A DNA stretch of 64,000 nucleotides from Pseudo-nitzschia pungens (Eukaryota; Bacillariophyta; Bacillariophyceae; Bacillariales; Bacillariaceae): positions 3,658,001 through 3,722,000 of the forward strand of contig CM074763.1 of the NCBI GenBank assembly GCA_037355855.1, given 5' to 3'. A model generated the notes under the pieces. The model had not been told where the DNA came from. It saw nothing but the letters and a program-made list of their open reading frames with translations, and did not search any database. The position numbers and the translations under genes are program-made. Every line of letters begins with the position of its first letter. Positions within the stretch are counted from its first letter, which is position 1. Of the stretch, positions 51,426-60,430 are shown piece after piece.

Positions 51426-51770
51426 ATTCCGACCCAAAATTATGTGAAGTAAGATTTACGACCGACACATGCATTTTCTGTCATGCATTTATTTGCTGAG
51501 AATTGATTTCTTCTACATGATAGCAGTAGAGTTACTACTACTAGTAGTATGTACCGTACTGAAGTAATAGTAGAAACCAGTAGAAACCTGATGGTGGTAT
51601 TGCGCGCCACCTAAACCACAAAGAGCCAGCCCCGCTGCGCCATAATTTTTGACTATCTCTTATGTACTACTACCTACACACTGCAGTAGTATGTAGCAGC
51701 AGTGTATAACTGTACTACCCTTACAAGCAGCAAGAATAGTACCAGTACCTCAGTGAATATACCATCAAAT
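51426..51770. other. X2 spacer shared with X1
   Basis: It contains GCGCCATAATTTTTGACTAT, the reverse complement of X1 sequence near 47025-47040. Otherwise unique; no gene. Confidence 0.6.
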
Positions 51771-52990
51771 CAAATATCTGAATGAATCTGGCCAATCTTT
51801 GTGTGATTCCAGTGTGAATATTCCTCATCCTATGCATGGGCAAGAGTATGCAAAAAGAAGTATTCAAAAATCACCAATGGTATGGGTGTCACCACTGAAT
51901 AATTAATATTTGTTCCACTACTGCGGAATTCACTAGAAAAAAGTACCAAATCAAATATCTGAATGAATCTGTCCAATATTTGTGTGATTCCGGTGTGAAT
52001 ATTCCTCATCCTATGCATGAGCAAGAGAATTCAAAAAGAAGTATTCAAAAATTACCAATAATTTGGGTGTCACCACTGAATAATTAATATTTGGTCCACT
52101 ACTGGAAAATTTAGTACAAAATACTGTAAAATCAAATATCTGAATGAATCTGTCCAATATTTGTGTGATTCCGGTGTGAATATTCCTCTTCCTATGCATG
52201 GGCAAGAGAATTCAAAAAGAAGTATTCAAAAATCACCAATGGTATGGGTGTCACCACTGAATAATTAATATTTGTTCCACTACTGCGGAATTCACTAGAA
52301 AAAAGTACCAAATCAAATATCTGAATGAATCTGTCCAATATTTGTGTGATTCCGGTGTGAATATTCCTCATCCTATGCATGAGCAAGAGAATTCAAAAAG
52401 AAGTATTCAAAAATCACCAATAGTTTGGGTGTCACCACTGAATAATTAATATTTGGTCCACTACTGGAAAATTTAGTAGAAAATACTGTAAAATCAAATA
52501 TCTGAATGAATCTGTCCAATATTTGTGTGATTCCGGTGTGAATATTCCTCATCCTGTGCATGGGCAAGAGAATTCAAAAAGAAGTATTCAAAAATCACCA
52601 ATGGTATGGGTGTCACCACTGAATAATTAATATTTGGTCCACTACTGCAGAATTTACTAGAAAATACTGTAAAATCACATATCTGAATGAATCTGACCAA
52701 TATTTCTGTGATTCCGGTGTGAATATTCCTCATCCTGTGCATGGGCAAGAGTATGCAAAAAGAAGTATTCAAAAATCACCTATAATTTGGGTGTCACCAC
52801 TGAATAATTGATATTTGGTCCACTACTGCAGAATTTACTAGAAAAAATTACCAAATCACATATCTGAATGAATCTGGCCAATAGTTGTGTGATTCCAGTG
52901 TGAATATTCCTCATCCTATGCATGGGCAAGAGTATTCAAAAAGAAGTATTCAAAAATCACCAATAGTATGGATGTCACCATTGAATAACT
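51771..52990 (-). repeat. 181-bp satellite, inverted array in X2
   Basis: About seven units at 181-bp spacing, marked by AATCTGTCCAATATTTGTGT, ATTCCGGTGTGAATATTCCT and GGGTGTCACCACTGAATAAT. Reverse complemented, the monomer aligns along its length with the X1 monomer (for example CCAGTAGTGGACCAAAT against CCAGTACTGGAGGAAAT, and GGTGACACCCAAACTATTGG against TGTGACATCCAAAGTATTGG). Alternating unit subtypes (A-B-A-B) suggest a 362-bp higher-order period. The ~64-codon open frames every 181 bp are artefacts. Confidence 0.92.
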
Positions 52991-53443
52991 GAAGAGCTCA
53001 CTTATTCTGACTTGTGCTTCGCAGCAAAAATATTGTTATCGCATCGTGATGTAGCAAAATATATTTCCACCATGGCACTCGAACCAATAACACCACATCA
53101 GTTACATCCAGTGATACCACTATTACTGTCTACTACTGCTTTAAAGTTGTTCTCTCTATCTTATAATGCTACTACCAAAAGATTACGTACTTTCGGTACG
53201 TACTACTAGGTACGGGCATGTACTCACCACCAGTCATTTTTTGTTGTACTCAGCCAGTAGACTCACTACCAGAATCTACGTACTACATTGATGTCATTTT
53301 TTTCACTCAGCCTGTACACCCAGTACTGTAGACTACTACTGTAAAGTACGACAACATACAACATAGTGGTGAATTTTGAGATTCAACGTACTATCCTGTA
53401 TTTTCCGCCCCACATCTCCCTCGTGAAGGATGTGTCATAATTT
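52991..53443. other. X2 spacer
   Basis: Non-repetitive apart from GTACTACT-type simple sequence near 53200-53390. No supported gene. Confidence 0.4.
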
Positions 53444-53655
53444 TCATTTTCGTTTCGGCGTTGGAATTTTCTGGCCGGTCCAGTTGAAAGTGAACCACGA
53501 GGCGCCTGGTACCATCTTGGAGAGACAAACGGCAAAGAAAGTATAGAACTGATCACTCTTGAAATCCTTGTTACCGTTTTCTTTTGCTATCAAGGTAGGG
53601 TGGGCTGCAGTCCTCGAATCACCTGGCTTACCCAGACGATATCTACGAGTACGAC
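53444..53655 (-). other. Coding-like patch in X2 (unidentified)
   Basis: The minus-strand frame reads RYRLGKPGDSRTAAHPTLIA, then DQFYTFFAVCLSKMVPGASW and FTFNWTGQKIPTPKRK before a stop. Composition is protein-like and unlike the flanking repeats. It could be the last exon of an X-family gene whose upstream exons have been swallowed by repeat expansion, but I recognise no domain. Confidence 0.35.
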
Positions 53656-53749
53656 GCGCGCGAACGAACCTGCAGAGGATGACGAAGACGATCGATCGGG
53701 GAGGGATGACGACACTAAAAGGTACGACGAAGGTACGATCGTAGAAGAG

Positions 53750-54060
53750 GGGGACGACGATGACGAGCGAGCTGACGACGACGAGCGAGCTGACGACGAC
53801 GAGCGAGCTGACGACGACGACCGGGACGACGATGACGACTAACCGCCCGTTGTTTATTTTGTACAACCACACACAGATCGTAGCAAAGAGCAACGACGAA
53901 GACGATCGAAGCGAAGAGCAACGACGACTTCAAGGACGACAAACACGATCGAAACGAAGAGCAACGACGATTTCAAGGACGACGACGACGACGATCGAAA
54001 CGAAGAGCAATGACGATTTCAAGGACGACGACGAGGAGGGGAACGACGAACGACCGATAC
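53750..54060 (+). repeat. GACGACGAGCGAGCTGAC and GATCGAAGCGAAGAGCAACG minisatellites
   Basis: Three perfect 18-bp units GAGCGAGCTGACGACGAC (53765-53820) are followed, from 53875, by about four units of the GATCGAAACGAAGAGCAACG repeat, the inverted partner of 50740-50930. Confidence 0.85.
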
Positions 54061-54089
54061 AATTGGGCGATAGTTCTTTAAAAATATTC

Positions 54090-55510
54090 TCGTGTATTAT
54101 CCCCCCTGTATTATCGTTGGGGTTTGACGCGTTGCTGCTGCTTGGTCCTTGCTGTTCCCCCTGTATAATCGACGCGTTGCTGCTGTTTGCTGTTTGCTGT
54201 ACCCCCTGTGTTATCGACGCGTTGCTGCTTGCTGTCCCCCCCTGTATTATCGACGCGTTGCCTATATTATCGACGCGTTGCTGCTTGCTGTCCCCCCTGT
54301 AATATCGACGCGTTGCTTGTATTATCGACGCGTTGCTTGTATTATCGACGGGTTGCTTGTATTATCGACGCGTTGCTTGTATTATCTGTCCCCCCCTCTA
54401 TTATCGACGCGTTGCTGCTTGCTGCTTGCTGTCCCCCCTGTATTTTCGACGAGTTTCTGCTTGCTGTCCCCCCTGTATTTTCGACGCGTTGCTGCTTGCT
54501 GTCCCCCGATACGATCGAAAGACGGCGATAGTTCTTTAAACATATTCTCGTGTATTATCCCCCCTGTATTATCGTTGGGGTTTGACGCGTTGCTGCTGCT
54601 TGGTCCTTGCTGTCCCCCCTGTATTATCGACGCGTTTATATTATCGACGCGTTGCTGTTTGTATTATCGACGCGTTGCTGCTGCTTGCTGTCCCCCTGTA
54701 TTATCGACGTGTTTGTATTATCGACGCGTTGCTGCTGCTTGCTGCTTGCTGTCCCCCCTGCTGTATTATCGACGCGTTGCTGTTTGTATTATCAACGCGT
54801 TGCTGCTGCTTGCTGTCCCCCCTGTATTATCGACGTGTTTGTATTATCGACGCGTTGCTGCTTGCTGCTTGTTGTCCCCCCTGTATTATCGACGCGTTGC
54901 TGTTTGTATTATCGACGCGTTGCTGTTTGTATTATCGACGCGTTGCTGTTTGTATTATCGACGCGTTGCTGCTTGCTGCTTGCTGTCCCCCCTGTATTAT
55001 CGACGCGTTGCTGTTTGTATTATCGACGCGTTGCTGTTTGTATTATTGACGCGTTGCTGCTGCTTGCTGTCCCCCCCTGTATTATCGACGCGTTGCTGCT
55101 GCTTGCTGCCCCCCCCTGTATTATCGACGCGTTGCTGCTGCTTGCTGTCCCCCCCTGTATTATCGACGCGTTGCTGCTGCTTGCTGTTTTATCGACGCGT
55201 TGCTGCTTGCTGGGGGGTATTATCGACGCGTTGCTGCTGCTTGCTGTCCCCCCCTGTATTATCGACGTGTTGCTGCTGCTTGCTGTCCCCCCCTGTATTA
55301 TCGACGTGTTGCTGCTGCTTGCTGTCCCCCCCTGTATTATCAACGAGTTGCTGCTGCTTGCTGTTTTATCGACGCGTTGCTGCTTGCTGTCCCCCCCCTG
55401 TATTATCGACGCGTTGCTGCTGCTTGCTGTCCCCCCCTGTATTATCGACGCGTCGCTGCTGCTTGCTGTCCCCCCTGTATTATCGACGTGTTGCTGCTTG
55501 CTGCTTGGTG
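54090..55510 (+). repeat. GACGCGTTGCTGC minisatellite (array 2)
   Basis: More than thirty monomers of about 20-45 bp: TATTATCGACGCGTTGCTGC, then TGCTTGC units of variable number, then TGTCCCCCCTG. A duplicated segment starting GGCGATAGTTCTTTAAAxAT introduces both sub-arrays (54065 and 54524). The same monomer occurs inverted in element P (7690-8085). The 334- and 470-codon frames across it are artefacts of a stop-free monomer. Confidence 0.92.
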
Positions 55511-55925
55511 TCATTGTCAGTCCATACTGTGATGGTGTGTGTCGGACCAAAGGGAGGGTGACTTCGGCTTTCGCAGAAGAAATAAAATCCATAAGATCGT
55601 TCTTAACATAATAAGTTCGGCAATCAATGTTGGACTTCAAGTGAAATGAAAGTCCTCTACAGACATATCGGTAGGTGTGAAAGTGGCTCGATTCTTGTTT
55701 GTATCCCTTGAAGGATTTTGATTTTCTACTTCTTCCGGAGGCAATGCAGTTGCGACAATGGAATGTCTTGGGTATTCTGGGCTCATTGGCAAAGTGCCTT
55801 GGGTCGGAGGAAGCTTTCGGCATGGTGGTGTGTGTTTTTGTGATGCGATTCTTAGCTGGGGTACCGGTATGTGATGTGACACCACTGAAAAAAAAAGTTC
55901 ACAAAGGTGCACAACGTAACCCTTT
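55511..55925 (-). other. Coding-like patch in X2 next to the minisatellite (unidentified)
   Basis: A minus-strand frame from about 55823 reads MPKASSDPRHFANEPRIPKT, then FHCRNCIASGRSRKSKSFKG, SSHFHTYRYVCRGLSFHLKS and NIDCRTYYVKNDLMDF, and runs straight into the minisatellite. Cys-x2-Cys followed by further Cys and His could be a small zinc-binding module, such as the C-terminal finger of some DNA transposases, but this is weak. A real exon, a fragment and chance are all possible. Confidence 0.35.
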
Positions 55926-56150
55926 GGTGTGATTGAAGTAAATTGGATTAAAAATTATTTGTTGTGTTGAGTCAAGTGTGTCAAATGTGTAAAATGGAAT
56001 GAAAGTGTGAAGAGGGACTGAATGTCAGGGTCTAGAACAGAACATTTCCGTCGACACGTTGGGGGAGTTGAGAAAAGGGAGAAATGTGGTTGAGAATAAT
56101 GGAAAAAAGGTTGTGAAATAAAAAATTGGGGTCGTGTTTTTTTAAGACAA
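55926..56150. other. Right end of X2, AT- and purine-rich
   Basis: No gene. Purine-rich on the plus strand (GGAATGAAAGTGTGAAGAGG and similar), leading into the GGTCGCGAT repeats. Confidence 0.4.
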
Positions 56151-56214
56151 GTCGCGATCCGGTCGCGATCGGGTCGCGATTGGTCGCGATGGGTCGCGAA
56201 ACAGTTTTCGGACG
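56151..56214 (-). repeat. X2 right TIR with subterminal GGTCGCGAT repeats
   Basis: Five direct repeats of GTCGCGATxxG spaced 10-11 bp lead into the 24-bp TIR (56191-56214). Arrays like this are usual transposase-binding sites in DNA transposons. Confidence 0.85.
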
Positions 56215-56243
56215 TTATTATTAATAATAGAACAGCAGCAACA

Positions 56244-56794
56244 ACAAGCCCAATCTTGTCCCTAGCAAGAAATTGGTCTACTGGGACGGCAAAAAATCTA
56301 GAAAGCAATCCCAGAAACTCCAAAGACTACACCAAAGGAGGTGCGCTGGAGCAAAATTATTTAAAGCTGCTGTCCACTGCTGGAAATCCCTGAATAAGAG
56401 CAACGTGACTCCTATTCTTTTAACCAATGTACAGTACATACAAGGCATCCCCCTCAAGGCATGTCCACTACTGTGACACTGTAGCGTAGCTACGATCACG
56501 AATGAATAATTAACCTAATCCCGCTTGGGGAATTGAATGTAAATCTTTGGTCACGGATACATTTAATGTGTGTCCTAACTATTATGGTCGAGTCCCAGAA
56601 GATGATATATGCCTAATTGTGGGAATCGACAATGAAGCAACATTTATGGCAGAGCATGCCAAAATGTGGCTATGCTCGCGACCTCAAATTTTATATGTTT
56701 CTACTCTCAATTCGCGTAACAATATTCCGTAAAGTATCTAAACATTCACAATATTCATACCACTCCGAAATTTCTACCTTAACGTGTAACAACT
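56244..56794. other. Spacer right of element D; decayed element sequence
   Basis: By reconstruction this continues 30712/30733 before D was inserted. Short broken frames (56273-56476, 56547-56732) have protein-like composition but no recognised domain. Confidence 0.4.
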
Positions 56795-57080
56795 ACTAGC
56801 GCTACTAGATAGTGGATCCTCCAGAACTCTAATCAACAAGAGAGCTCTACCATTTGGCACTCTACCAATCAGAAGCAAGCACCAAGTCCTAACAACTACA
56901 ACCAACTGCAGCTTCGATACTATGGAATATGTCATCATGAAGAACATCAAGCTACAGGAGTTTGGCAACTACACCATTGATTGACAAGAGGCAAGGCTCT
57001 TCCATTCCCCTAACTGCAAGTATGATCTCATACTAGGTAGAGACTTCCTCCACCTAACCAAGATCTGTAACATGTTGATG
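56795..57080 (+). pseudogene. Retropepsin relic of another Ty3/gypsy-like element
   Basis: One frame reads LLALLDSGSSRTLINKRALP, later NCSFDTMEYVIMKNIKLQEF, an in-frame stop, then SPNCKYDLILGRDFLHLTKI. The DSGS catalytic motif and the YDLILGRDFL segment are the two hallmarks of retroviral-type aspartic proteases upstream of RT. No RT follows, so this is a fragment. It is a different family from the gypsy copies at the window ends (DSGCSKS there). Confidence 0.7.
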
Positions 57081-57836
57081 CTATGATCTTACAAAAGGCT
57101 CTAAATGATTCATTGAATCCTGCATGTACTCCAATGTATATGATATTTGCGTTGATATTGCTCGTCAGCAATCTTCAGGATCTAATCGACTCGTCTCGTA
57201 CTGATCTGAAAATAGGGAAAAGCCTTAACAATAATAATACATAAGGTCCTGGCAAATCATGAGTCTACAGTGGACTGTTCAAGGTCTATTGCATACACTT
57301 AGTTACTACAAGGTACTTCCCTAGAGGTACGTCGGAATCGATCGAAAGGGGAGGGCATGATAGGCTTTTAATTTAGAGTGAAATATAAAGAGTGAATGAA
57401 GGGAGCTGAGCGCAGCTCAGCTCTGTATCGTATCGTGACAGCGTTCGATAACTCGTATAATAACAGAGCTCTGTAGCTCTGGTACTGTATTCTATGGAGT
57501 ATCAAATTGTACCGGAGTATCGTATCTCCGATTAATTATTAGATCGAATCGTGTGCTAGCTCACTTATGCTAGCACGTTTGGTAACTGTTTGGGCCGGGT
57601 ATCCGGTCATGGTACATATTATACACCAATGACCCGACCCCGGCGGTAGCATAGTATCTTAGCATGGTATCATGGTAGGTTAGCATCTTTCAGTATCCCA
57701 TAGCATTAGCAACCCTAACCCTGTAGCATTTAGCTACACCATAACAGGTGCTTTACTCAGGGTACGTACGATTGGTACAAATCGTACGCGACGGCCCTAG
57801 TAATTTCTGCTAGCATCCATACTAAGCAGGATATAG
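57081..57836. other. Possible 3' end and LTR of the relic gypsy-like element
   Basis: AAAGGGGAGGGCA (57340-57352 area) looks like a polypurine tract, directly followed by TGATAGGCTTTTAATTTAGA, which could start an LTR. Palindromic AGAGCTCTGTAGCTCT-type motifs follow. The LTR end is not determined, and no second copy is in the window to confirm it. Confidence 0.35.
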
Positions 57837-57950
57837 GTCTGTTGCTAAGCCTGTTGCTAAGCCTGCTGCTAAGCCTGCTGCTAAGCCTGTTGCTAAGCCT
57901 GTTGCTAAGCCTGTTGCTAAGCCTGCTGCTAAGCCTGCTGCTAAGCCTGT
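57837..57950 (+). repeat. 12-bp tandem repeat (CTGYTGCTAAGC)
   Basis: About nine units of CTGTTGCTAAGC or CTGCTGCTAAGC, with the T/C variants grouped in pairs. The minus-strand open frame (RLSNRLSSRLSN) is an artefact. Confidence 0.92.
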
Positions 57951-58053
57951 ATGCTACCAATTAGCACACAGCTCAGCACCTGTTGGTCAGCTACTGGATG
58001 TTGCTGTCTGTAGCCCCAGTAGCCCTTCTACACAGGAGCCTTAGCACAGATCA

Positions 58054-58241
58054 TGCCGTGCACCGGAATACAGTCACGAGTCCACTCGAGACTGGATTAA
58101 GGATAAGGATAAAAGAATCAGCGAGCCGACAGAATCGCTGATTTGGAGGGCTCTTAGAACTGTAGCAAATAGACTAACCAATAGGGCTCACAATTTGCAT
58201 ATCACTACTATTCTAATCACTAGTAGACCCGGGGTATGGCA
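58054..58241 (+). repeat. 5' LTR of gypsy copy 2
   Basis: 188 bp, 187 of 188 identical to the 3' LTR. It is short for a gypsy LTR. No certain TATA box or polyadenylation signal inside; AAGGATAAGGATAAAAGAAT is the most promoter-like AT-rich segment. Confidence 0.96.
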
Positions 58242-58990
58242 TGATTTTAAAATCAAGCTGAGTGCTGACGACCATGAGCAGAGAGGCATCGATTGGCCAA
58301 GGCGCCAACAAGACCGAAAAGACTGCCAACAAATGGAGGCACAGAGAAGCAAAACAGGGAGAAGGATATCCGGTGTCTGCAGCACTAGGAAGACCGACCC
58401 CAGCAACTGTTAGTGCCCGAAGAGGGGAACAACAGCAGCAACAGAGACGCCTGAGTGCCTAAGCAGGACCATGGTCGACAACAGGAATAATCAAAAAACA
58501 CGAAAACATGTGCCGAAAAAGTGACACATAAATCAGTGATTGGACTAATTGGACCAACGCTGAGGGGATGGACAGACCGAAAAGGGTGTGCCAACCAAAA
58601 CCGAAATATACGGATATCCGGAAAGGTATATAATAAATATCCAAACACCACTAATCCCACGGGACAACGAGAAGTGGGACCGGCCTGGTGACAGCTTAAG
58701 AGAGAAGCAACGCCGGAGAACCACGGGAATCGATTCCCACGAAATAGAAACAGAAACAACTCCGGGGAACCACAGGATTCCCGTGAACTAAAGAGAGAAA
58801 CAACTCCCACCACTGGACAAACCAGGGGGGAAATCAGTTATAACACGAGTTATCGCGAGAGCAGTGGAAATCCAGCAAGAAAAACTGGAGGAACTGAGCA
58901 ATCACTTTTTGCTCAATTTCAACACAAACAGCAAAGATAACAGAAATAGTGTAACTAAATTAAATCTAATAGCAAACTGATTAACCCACC
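58242..58990 (+). other. Leader of gypsy copy 2, with LTR-adjacent palindrome
   Basis: The palindrome TGATTTTAAAATCA (58242-58255) follows the LTR immediately, in place of a usual TGG-type primer-binding site. A TATATAATAAATATCC motif at about 58627 is conserved in copy 1. No open frame is conserved between copies here. Confidence 0.75.
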
Positions 58991-60430
58991 ATGGCGTCCA
59001 AAGGAACCAAACTGAAACCCTTTAACATCACTCGGGAGGACTGGCCGGAAGACGCCACCGCCGTGAAAATGAGTGTAGACAGCAAGAAGGGTGGAATCGC
59101 ATTCAGCGACTACCTGAAAGTCCTCAGTGGTACTGAGAGACCAGAACTCTTCATCATCTGGAAGAGAGACTTTGACCAGAAAATTGCTGGCAATGACAAA
59201 CTCCACAGAGACCAAAAACTGGACGTCCTACAGAGAATTCTCTTGGGGGAGGCACTAGCTCTTGTCCAGAGGACGCTCGCTCGGACCTATCTCGCCGAAC
59301 CAAACCACAAGATCCATCACACCAAACGAGTGCAGAAAAAGATCCAGGAAATAGAAAAACGCGATCAAGCCAACATCCTCTTGTCGATGGGGCAAGAGAC
59401 CAACGACACTCCCACGGGAGCCGCCAAGGAAATGGCAAAGGAAACATCTCCTAACGCCGATAAAACCAAACCGAACGCCACGGCGAAATCGGATGAGGAA
59501 ACAGAGAACGAGGACATCGACTCTCCAATCCCAAAGAAAAGGGTCGCGAACGCCCTCACCGAGTACTACCGATCCCAGGAGTACAGAAAGGACGTCATGG
59601 ACGAGTGCATGCATGTCCTCAAACTCAAAATCTTTGGCAATGACACCAACGGGAAGCGCTCGTACATTGTCCTCCGCAGATTCATGCAAGGAATGCGAGT
59701 GGAACTCAAGTACGGTATCCGAGCGTGGGCCAATCGAATGGCCGAACTACAGAGCTACCTCCCGGAATGCCTCTGGGAATGCGGCAGCGACCAGGTGGAA
59801 ACGCCAACCAGTTTCACACCAGGAGAAATGAAGGAAATCTTGGACTCCAACATGACCCACTCCCAACGCAAAAAGTTGGAACACATTGGATGGGACCTCT
59901 ACACCCACTCCTTTAACACCACTATCGACAAGCTCAAGAACCTGGAAACCACCATCCGGAAGGAGGCGGAACTCCAACAATGCATCACCGATCTCGAAAA
60001 GAAGAACGGCGGCACCAAGAAGAACCCCAAGGCCGCACCTGGGGGAGGAAACCACCACGGGAAGTCCCCTGGCAAAAAGAAGCGCCCTATGGAAAACAGC
60101 AACAAGCAACTATGCAAGACCTGTGGCAAGGTCCACGCCGGCAAATGCTGGAAACTAACCGGTGGTCCCTCCAAGAAGGGAAAGTTTGACCGGGAGACCA
60201 TCAACTTGCTCAAGGAGCACTTTGTGGCAAAAGACGACTCAGACTCTGAGCAGCATTCCAAACCCCACTGGGGAAGGAATCTATCAAACCACGAGTACTC
60301 TTATGTACTGGCCACGGCCCAAGCTGACCATGAGGTTTCCGACGACGAGATAAACATCTCGGAACGTGAACTCAAAGAGTACAGAAGAAAGTACAGAAAG
60401 ACCTTTAAGAAGAAAGGATCCCACAACTGA
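58991..60430 (+). CDS. gag: Gag polyprotein of Ty3/gypsy element (copy 2)
   Basis: 479 residues from ATG 58991 (context CCACCATGG), intact. A capsid-type N-terminal half includes DYLKVLSGTERPELFIIWKR. A charged linker follows, then the segment around NDTNGKRSYIVLRRFMQGM and GIRAWANRMAELQSYLPECL, and the knuckle CKTCGKVHAGKC near residue 373. Whole-length homology to 1864-3285. The TGA stop (60428-60430) is followed at once by the pol ATG in the same frame. Confidence 0.92.
   Translation: MASKGTKLKPFNITREDWPEDATAVKMSVDSKKGGIAFSDYLKVLSGTERPELFIIWKRDFDQKIAGNDKLHRDQKLDVLQRILLGEALALVQRTLARTYLAEPNHKIHHTKRVQKKIQEIEKRDQANILLSMGQETNDTPTGAAKEMAKETSPNADKTKPNATAKSDEETENEDIDSPIPKKRVANALTEYYRSQEYRKDVMDECMHVLKLKIFGNDTNGKRSYIVLRRFMQGMRVELKYGIRAWANRMAELQSYLPECLWECGSDQVETPTSFTPGEMKEILDSNMTHSQRKKLEHIGWDLYTHSFNTTIDKLKNLETTIRKEAELQQCITDLEKKNGGTKKNPKAAPGGGNHHGKSPGKKKRPMENSNKQLCKTCGKVHAGKCWKLTGGPSKKGKFDRETINLLKEHFVAKDDSDSEQHSKPHWGRNLSNHEYSYVLATAQADHEVSDDEINISERELKEYRRKYRKTFKKKGSHN

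Larger units (their letters stand above)
50239..56214 (+). mobile_element. Element X2: second copy of the X family, 5976 bp
   Basis: It has perfect 24-bp terminal inverted repeats at 50239-50262 (CGTCCGAAAACTGTTTCGCG + ACCC) and 56191-56214. TT flanks both ends (50237-50238 and 56215-56216), and removing X2 restores the ATT-type tail of element D. The right subterminal region has five GGTCGCGAT-type repeats (56151-56199); the left has inverted GGGTCGCGA/TCGCGACCC motifs (50257-50361). Read in reverse it is roughly colinear with X1 (CGCGACC array, spacers, 181-bp satellite, 157/181-bp repeat, end), so X1 and X2 are in opposite orientations. No recognisable transposase; two coding-like patches on the minus strand are listed separately. 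Confidence 0.78.
30713..56243 (+). mobile_element. Element D: non-autonomous LINE-derived retroelement, interrupted twice, with 21-bp TSD
   Basis: The TSD copies are 30713-30733 and 56223-56243 (20 of 21 identical; AATAATAGAACAGCA then C or G). D's own sequence is 30734-30855, 48514-50238 and about 56215-56222, roughly 1.86 kb in total. Its 5' end (TTTTGTCTGACGTTCCGATG at 30752) matches the first 100 bp of the full LINE (34410). Its middle shares the TGTTTTCAAG...CTAAGTG repeats of the LINE 5' UTR. Its 3' end matches the last ~90 bp of the LINE, including two hairpins and a TTA-type tail. No ORF of the LINE is present. X1 (30856-48513) and X2 (50239-56214) are inserted in it; rejoining the ends across X1 restores colinearity with the LINE 5' UTR. 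Confidence 0.85.

Noticed and set aside
45941..52990. Tandem arrays at 46 and 52 kb as a CRISPR array
   Set aside because: Whole units repeat at 181 bp without unique spacers, and the context is eukaryotic transposon sequence.
54149..55823. Open frames of 267-470 codons across 54-55.8 kb
   Set aside because: They are translations of a stop-free minisatellite, open in several frames and on both strands. Only the non-repeat part (55511-55823, minus) could be coding, and it is listed as an unidentified patch.
50239..56214. X2 as a TTAA or TA element
   Set aside because: The flanks are TT/TT rather than TTAA or TA, and X1 has CA/CA, so neither piggyBac nor Tc1/mariner targeting fits.
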